From the NCBI GenBank assembly GCA_014380605.1, contig JACMJO010000123.1, forward strand, positions 1-8,698: a stretch of DNA of 8,698 nt. Reading direction: 5' to 3'. The position numbers and the translations under genes are program-made. This DNA is from Fimbriimonadaceae bacterium (GTDB taxonomy: Bacteria > Armatimonadota > Fimbriimonadia > Fimbriimonadales > Fimbriimonadaceae). Below the pieces are notes generated by a model. That model did no database searches and was not told the DNA's origin. It saw only the letters and a list, made by a program, of their open reading frames with translations. Positions 6,768 through 8,698 of the stretch are shown here, piece after piece; the stretch's first letter is position 1; each line of letters starts with the position of its first letter.

Positions 6768-7934
6768 CTAAACCCCGACCGCTTCCCGCGCCGGAATCTT
6801 CGCCAATGCCTGGGCGATGTCCTCGATGAGGTCGTCTTTGTCTTCGATCCCTACGCTGAGGCGGATAAGCGTCGCCGGAATTCCCTTGGCAACCCTTTGC
6901 TCCTCTGTCATCGTGGCGTGCGACATCAAAGGGGGGTATCCAATCAAAGATTCGACACCCCCAAGAGACTCGGCCAGAAGGAAGATGCTACAGCCTTCCG
7001 CGAACGTACACGCATCCTCGCCGGTGCCCTTGACCTCGAATGAGACCATTCCGCCGAAGTCCTTCATCTGCTTCTTGGCGAGTTCGTAGTCTGGGTGCGA
7101 AGGCAGGCCGGGGAAGTGGACCTTGGCGACTTTGGGGTGATCCTCCAGGTACTGAGCCACCGCTAGGGCGTTCTCGCAATGCTGTTTCATGCGCACCGCG
7201 AGGGTTTTCAGCCCTCGGACAGTCAGCCAACAGTCGAAGGGACTTGGCACGGCGCCAACGGTCTTGCTGTACTCGAACATCTGATCGTGAATCTCTTGGC
7301 TATTCGTGATCAGGGCCCCGCCGATGACGTCGCTGTGCCCGCTGATGTACTTTGTAGTGGAGTGAACCACGATGTCGATGCCCATATCGAGTGGGTTTTG
7401 AAGGTATGGCGATGCAAACGTGTTGTCAAAGACGCTGATAAGCCCATTTCGCTTCGCCACCGATGCGATGCCGGCAATATCCATCACGCTCAAATTGGGA
7501 TTGGTCGGACCTTCGAAGATGATCATCTTCGTATTGGGTCGAATATGCCCCTCGATGCTGTTTGGGTCTTTCGTGCAGATATCGGTGACTTGGATTCCGT
7601 ATCTGGGCAAGAGCTTCTCGGCGACCCGGAACGTTCCACCATAGATGTCGCTCGCCATTAGCAAGTGGTCGCCCGACTGCAATAAGCTGAAGGCGCCCAT
7701 GATCGATGCCATGCCGCTGGCAAAGACGGTGCAATGCTTGCCGTTCTCTAGGCTGGCAATGATTTGCTCCAGGGTTTGGCGATTTGGATTCTGACAGCGG
7801 GTGTAGTCGATATCGGGGATATCGGACAGGCTCTTCCATCCAAATGTCGCCGACTGGTAAAGCGGCTGAATAACGGCGCGATGATCCTGGTCCAAGTCCT
7901 GGCCAACGCGAATAGGCTTAGTGGCGAAACGCAT
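6768..7934 (-). CDS. Cystathionine gamma-synthase/gamma-lyase family PLP enzyme
   Basis: A 388-residue cytoplasmic PLP-dependent enzyme of the Cys/Met metabolism family, acting in transsulfuration (cystathionine synthesis or cleavage, or homocysteine formation). The cofactor lysine is Lys195 in HSTTKYISGHSD. Asp170 in VFDNTFASPY binds the pyridine nitrogen, and Tyr98 in IYGGT stacks on the ring. Tyr44 and Arg46 (YTRCQNP) are the residues donated to the neighbouring subunit's site. SLGGVESLI at 323-331, with Glu328, resembles gamma-synthases and gamma-lyases more than beta-lyases. The Gly at 100 where methionine gamma-lyases have Cys argues against a canonical MGL. EGPTNP replaces the usual ESPTNP, and the NPT box reads NPN. 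I start at the ATG at 7934 because MRFATKPIRVGQ matches relatives; the frame stays open to a TTG at 8006, but those 24 residues look non-native. Exact reaction remains open. Confidence 0.93.
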   Translation of the reverse strand: MRFATKPIRVGQDLDQDHRAVIQPLYQSATFGWKSLSDIPDIDYTRCQNPNRQTLEQIIASLENGKHCTVFASGMASIMGAFSLLQSGDHLLMASDIYGGTFRVAEKLLPRYGIQVTDICTKDPNSIEGHIRPNTKMIIFEGPTNPNLSVMDIAGIASVAKRNGLISVFDNTFASPYLQNPLDMGIDIVVHSTTKYISGHSDVIGGALITNSQEIHDQMFEYSKTVGAVPSPFDCWLTVRGLKTLAVRMKQHCENALAVAQYLEDHPKVAKVHFPGLPSHPDYELAKKQMKDFGGMVSFEVKGTGEDACTFAEGCSIFLLAESLGGVESLIGYPPLMSHATMTEEQRVAKGIPATLIRLSVGIEDKDDLIEDIAQALAKIPAREAVGV

Positions 7935-7942
7935 AACGACAG

Positions 7943-7948
7943 ATGATA
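7943..7948 (-). promoter_or_regulatory. Candidate -10 element, leaderless-type, for the PLP enzyme gene
   Basis: TATCAT on the - strand matches five of six consensus bases and lies 8 bases before the ATG at 7934, with no Shine-Dalgarno site between. It supports the ATG at 7934 over the upstream TTG at 8006, since a transcript from here could not contain the longer start. Confidence 0.5.
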
Positions 7949-8108
7949 CGTTCGGAAAGCCGTCTGGCCTGTAGAATCTGAACCTAAGCCTCACGTTATT
8001 CGGCAATTACCGCCGATAGGCTAACAGCATAAAGGGCGATGAATGCGTCAAGGGGAGAGCAATCCGCATCCAAACGCCCCGATGGTACGACGTTGGAACA
8101 CCCGGTCC

Positions 8109-8121
8109 GGTTTACTAAACC
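8109..8121. repeat. 13-base inverted repeat, GGTTTA-C-TAAACC
   Basis: Perfect six-base arms around one central base. With a central gap of one it is a better candidate for a dimeric regulator's binding site than for a hairpin. It is about 175 bases upstream of the PLP enzyme start and about 440 bases upstream of the reductase-family start. Function is unproven. Confidence 0.35.
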
Positions 8122-8410
8122 CGTATTTCTACCTGCAAAAATTTACTGTCAGCCAAAATGCCTACAGGCTCAACCGAGACATTCACGGGCTGATAGCGTA
8201 GATTATTGTTGTCGCTCGCGAAGCGGCACGCAAAAACGAAGATCTTAGGGCCGTCCTGGACCATTAACAAGGGGAGAGCTAGTTCGTTACGACACGGCGA
8301 ATATTGCTCGGACAGGAGGCCCATTTTTTTGCCTGGGGCTATCACATCTGGACCGAAGAAATTTGAGTTGAAGCGGCTTTATTGAGTCTAAAGTTGTCCA
8401 TAGCTCGTTT

Positions 8411-8422
8411 CCCATGCATGGG
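8411..8422. repeat. 12-base perfect palindrome, CCCATGCATGGG
   Basis: A self-complementary 12-mer with no spacer, about 60 bases upstream of the candidate promoter of the reductase-family gene. It may be an operator half-overlapping an activator region, or chance. No second copy was noticed in the window. Confidence 0.35.
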
Positions 8423-8427
8423 CTAAC

Positions 8428-8446
8428 AGAGACCTATTAAGAGACC
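8428..8446 (+). repeat. Short direct repeat, AGAGACC twice at 12-base spacing
   Basis: AGAGACC occurs at 8428-8434 and again at 8440-8446, separated by TATTA-type sequence, just after the CCCATGCATGGG palindrome and upstream of the promoter candidate. Near-helical spacing would suit a regulator binding one DNA face. The repeat is short enough to be chance. Confidence 0.25.
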
Positions 8447-8479
8447 ACTCCGGATTTCCGCATCAATTCACGACGGGCA

Positions 8480-8507
8480 TTAACTCAGGAGGTAGGGCCA
8501 GGATAAT
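8480..8507 (+). promoter_or_regulatory. Candidate sigma70-type promoter for the reductase-family gene
   Basis: TTAACT (8480-8485, four of six to TTGACA) and GATAAT (8502-8507, five of six to TATAAT) are separated by 16 bases. The predicted start near 8514 would give a leader of about 48 bases carrying the Shine-Dalgarno site. This is the most conventional promoter in the window. Confidence 0.5.
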
Positions 8508-8547
8508 ATACATGTACTGCACGCTTAAATTTTAGGCGTCAATCGAC

Positions 8548-8554
8548 AGGAAGG
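8548..8554 (+). promoter_or_regulatory. Shine-Dalgarno site that decides the start at 8562
   Basis: AGGAAGG lies one base before the ATG at 8556 but seven bases before the second in-frame ATG at 8562. The spacing favours 8562 as the true start. It is the only strong purine-rich ribosome binding site seen outside an upstream coding sequence in this window. Confidence 0.7.
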
Positions 8555-8561
8555 CATGACA

Positions 8562-8698
8562 ATGACACGCGTCCGAATTGAGGGCTTTACCATCTCGCTT
8601 GACGGATACGGAGCTGGTCCGAATCAGGACATCAAGAATCCGCTCGGCGTGGGTGGGACAGATTTGCACCAGTGGTTAGTCCCGACACGCACGATGCA
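8562..8698 (+). CDS. Dihydrofolate reductase family protein (RibD C-terminal-like), 3' end missing
   Basis: The first 45 codons of a gene that runs off the right edge. The visible protein begins MTRVRIEGFTISLDGYGAG, the first strand and SLDGY loop of the dihydrofolate reductase/RibD C-terminal family. It continues with GPNQDIKNPLGVGG and LHQWL, a segment typical of one subgroup of stand-alone bacterial members with undefined substrates. These proteins are cytoplasmic NADPH-type reductases by fold. I prefer the ATG at 8562 over 8556 because of Shine-Dalgarno spacing. Unlike most other starts here, it has a conventional promoter and ribosome binding site, and it follows a long region lower in G+C; this may mark a more recently acquired or differently regulated gene. 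The family call rests on the N terminus alone. It is not the housekeeping FolA. Confidence 0.8.
   Translation, partial: MTRVRIEGFTISLDGYGAGPNQDIKNPLGVGGTDLHQWLVPTRTM

Larger units (their letters stand above)
8007..8479. other. Long stretch without a supported gene, between divergent genes
   Basis: With the flanking bases this makes about 620 bases between the start codons at 7934 (-) and 8562 (+). Base composition is lower in G+C than the genes (205 of 420 bases at 8101-8520). Two short open frames overlap on opposite strands (8039-8248 + and 8115-8345 -). Neither has a recognisable product or good start signals; the - strand frame begins with GTG and could be a remnant. The stretch contains two short perfect palindromes and a 12-base-spaced direct repeat, listed separately. 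No tRNA, transposase remnant or clear terminator hairpin was found. Confidence 0.6.

Noticed and set aside
7935..8006. 24-residue N-terminal extension of the PLP enzyme from a TTG
   Set aside because: The Arg/Phe-rich extension does not resemble the family, the ATG at 7934 aligns with the usual N terminus, and a promoter-like TATCAT lies inside the extension.
8317..8341. T-run at about 8324-8330 as an intrinsic terminator
   Set aside because: The run of Ts is not preceded by a convincing G+C-rich stem-loop, and neither flanking gene ends here.
8039..8345. Two overlapping short open frames on opposite strands (8039-8248 + and 8115-8345 -)
   Set aside because: No recognisable product, no ribosome binding site or leaderless promoter at a convincing distance, and they overlap each other. 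The - strand frame could be a gene remnant but I cannot support it.
8556..8561. First ATG of the reductase-family gene
   Set aside because: It is only one base from the Shine-Dalgarno site; the second ATG at 8562 has the normal seven-base spacing and matches the family N terminus.
1..8698. A defence island, mobile element, secondary metabolite cluster or CRISPR array
   Set aside because: Every supported gene belongs to a transport, metabolic, membrane or export family; no transposase, integrase, repeat-spacer pattern, nuclease or toxin-antitoxin pair was seen.

Overview
The window reads as an ordinary, gene-dense stretch of bacterial chromosome. By eye the genes sampled are near 60% G+C. It holds nine recognisable protein genes: seven complete ones plus one cut at each end (the left-end transporter gene and the right-end dihydrofolate reductase family gene). 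I see no rRNA, tRNA, CRISPR array, transposase or phage gene. The organism cannot be named from this sequence. The mix of leaderless-looking promoters, a GTG-started SecG, a CBS-DUF1385 fusion and a sugar importer beside a TIM-barrel sugar isomerase is compatible with a free-living heterotroph of a less-studied phylum. Armatimonadota is my guess, with low confidence.

Layout. Positions 2-1233 (+) carry two overlapping MalF/MalG-type ABC sugar permeases, the first truncated by the window edge. They are followed at 1287-2141 (+) by a sugar phosphate isomerase/epimerase-type TIM barrel. Then strands alternate: an exported or lipoprotein alpha/beta hydrolase at 2154-3035 (-), an M24 Xaa-Pro peptidase-like protein at 3068-4342 (+), an ATP-dependent 6-phosphofructokinase at 4343-5305 (-), a CBS-pair/DUF1385 membrane protein at 5381-6496 (+), SecG at 6515-6766 (+), and a cystathionine gamma-synthase/lyase family PLP enzyme at 6768-7934 (-). 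Next comes about 620 bases without a supported gene, lower in G+C (205 of 420 bases at 8101-8520 by hand count). A dihydrofolate reductase family protein begins at 8562 (+) and runs off the right edge.

How it fits together. The permeases would import a sugar or oligosaccharide, the TIM-barrel protein may process it, and phosphofructokinase is the committed step of glycolysis. This link is inferred from proximity only, because the genes lie in separate transcription units. The rest are unrelated housekeeping functions: protein export, methionine/cysteine metabolism, peptide turnover.

The most distinctive signals are in the gene boundaries. Three convergent pairs have stop codons 12, 0 and 1 bases apart. 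Several starts lack a Shine-Dalgarno sequence but have a TANNNT hexamer 8-9 bases upstream, suggesting leaderless mRNAs. One divergent pair appears to share overlapping -10 hexamers. I did not find a convincing new biological system.
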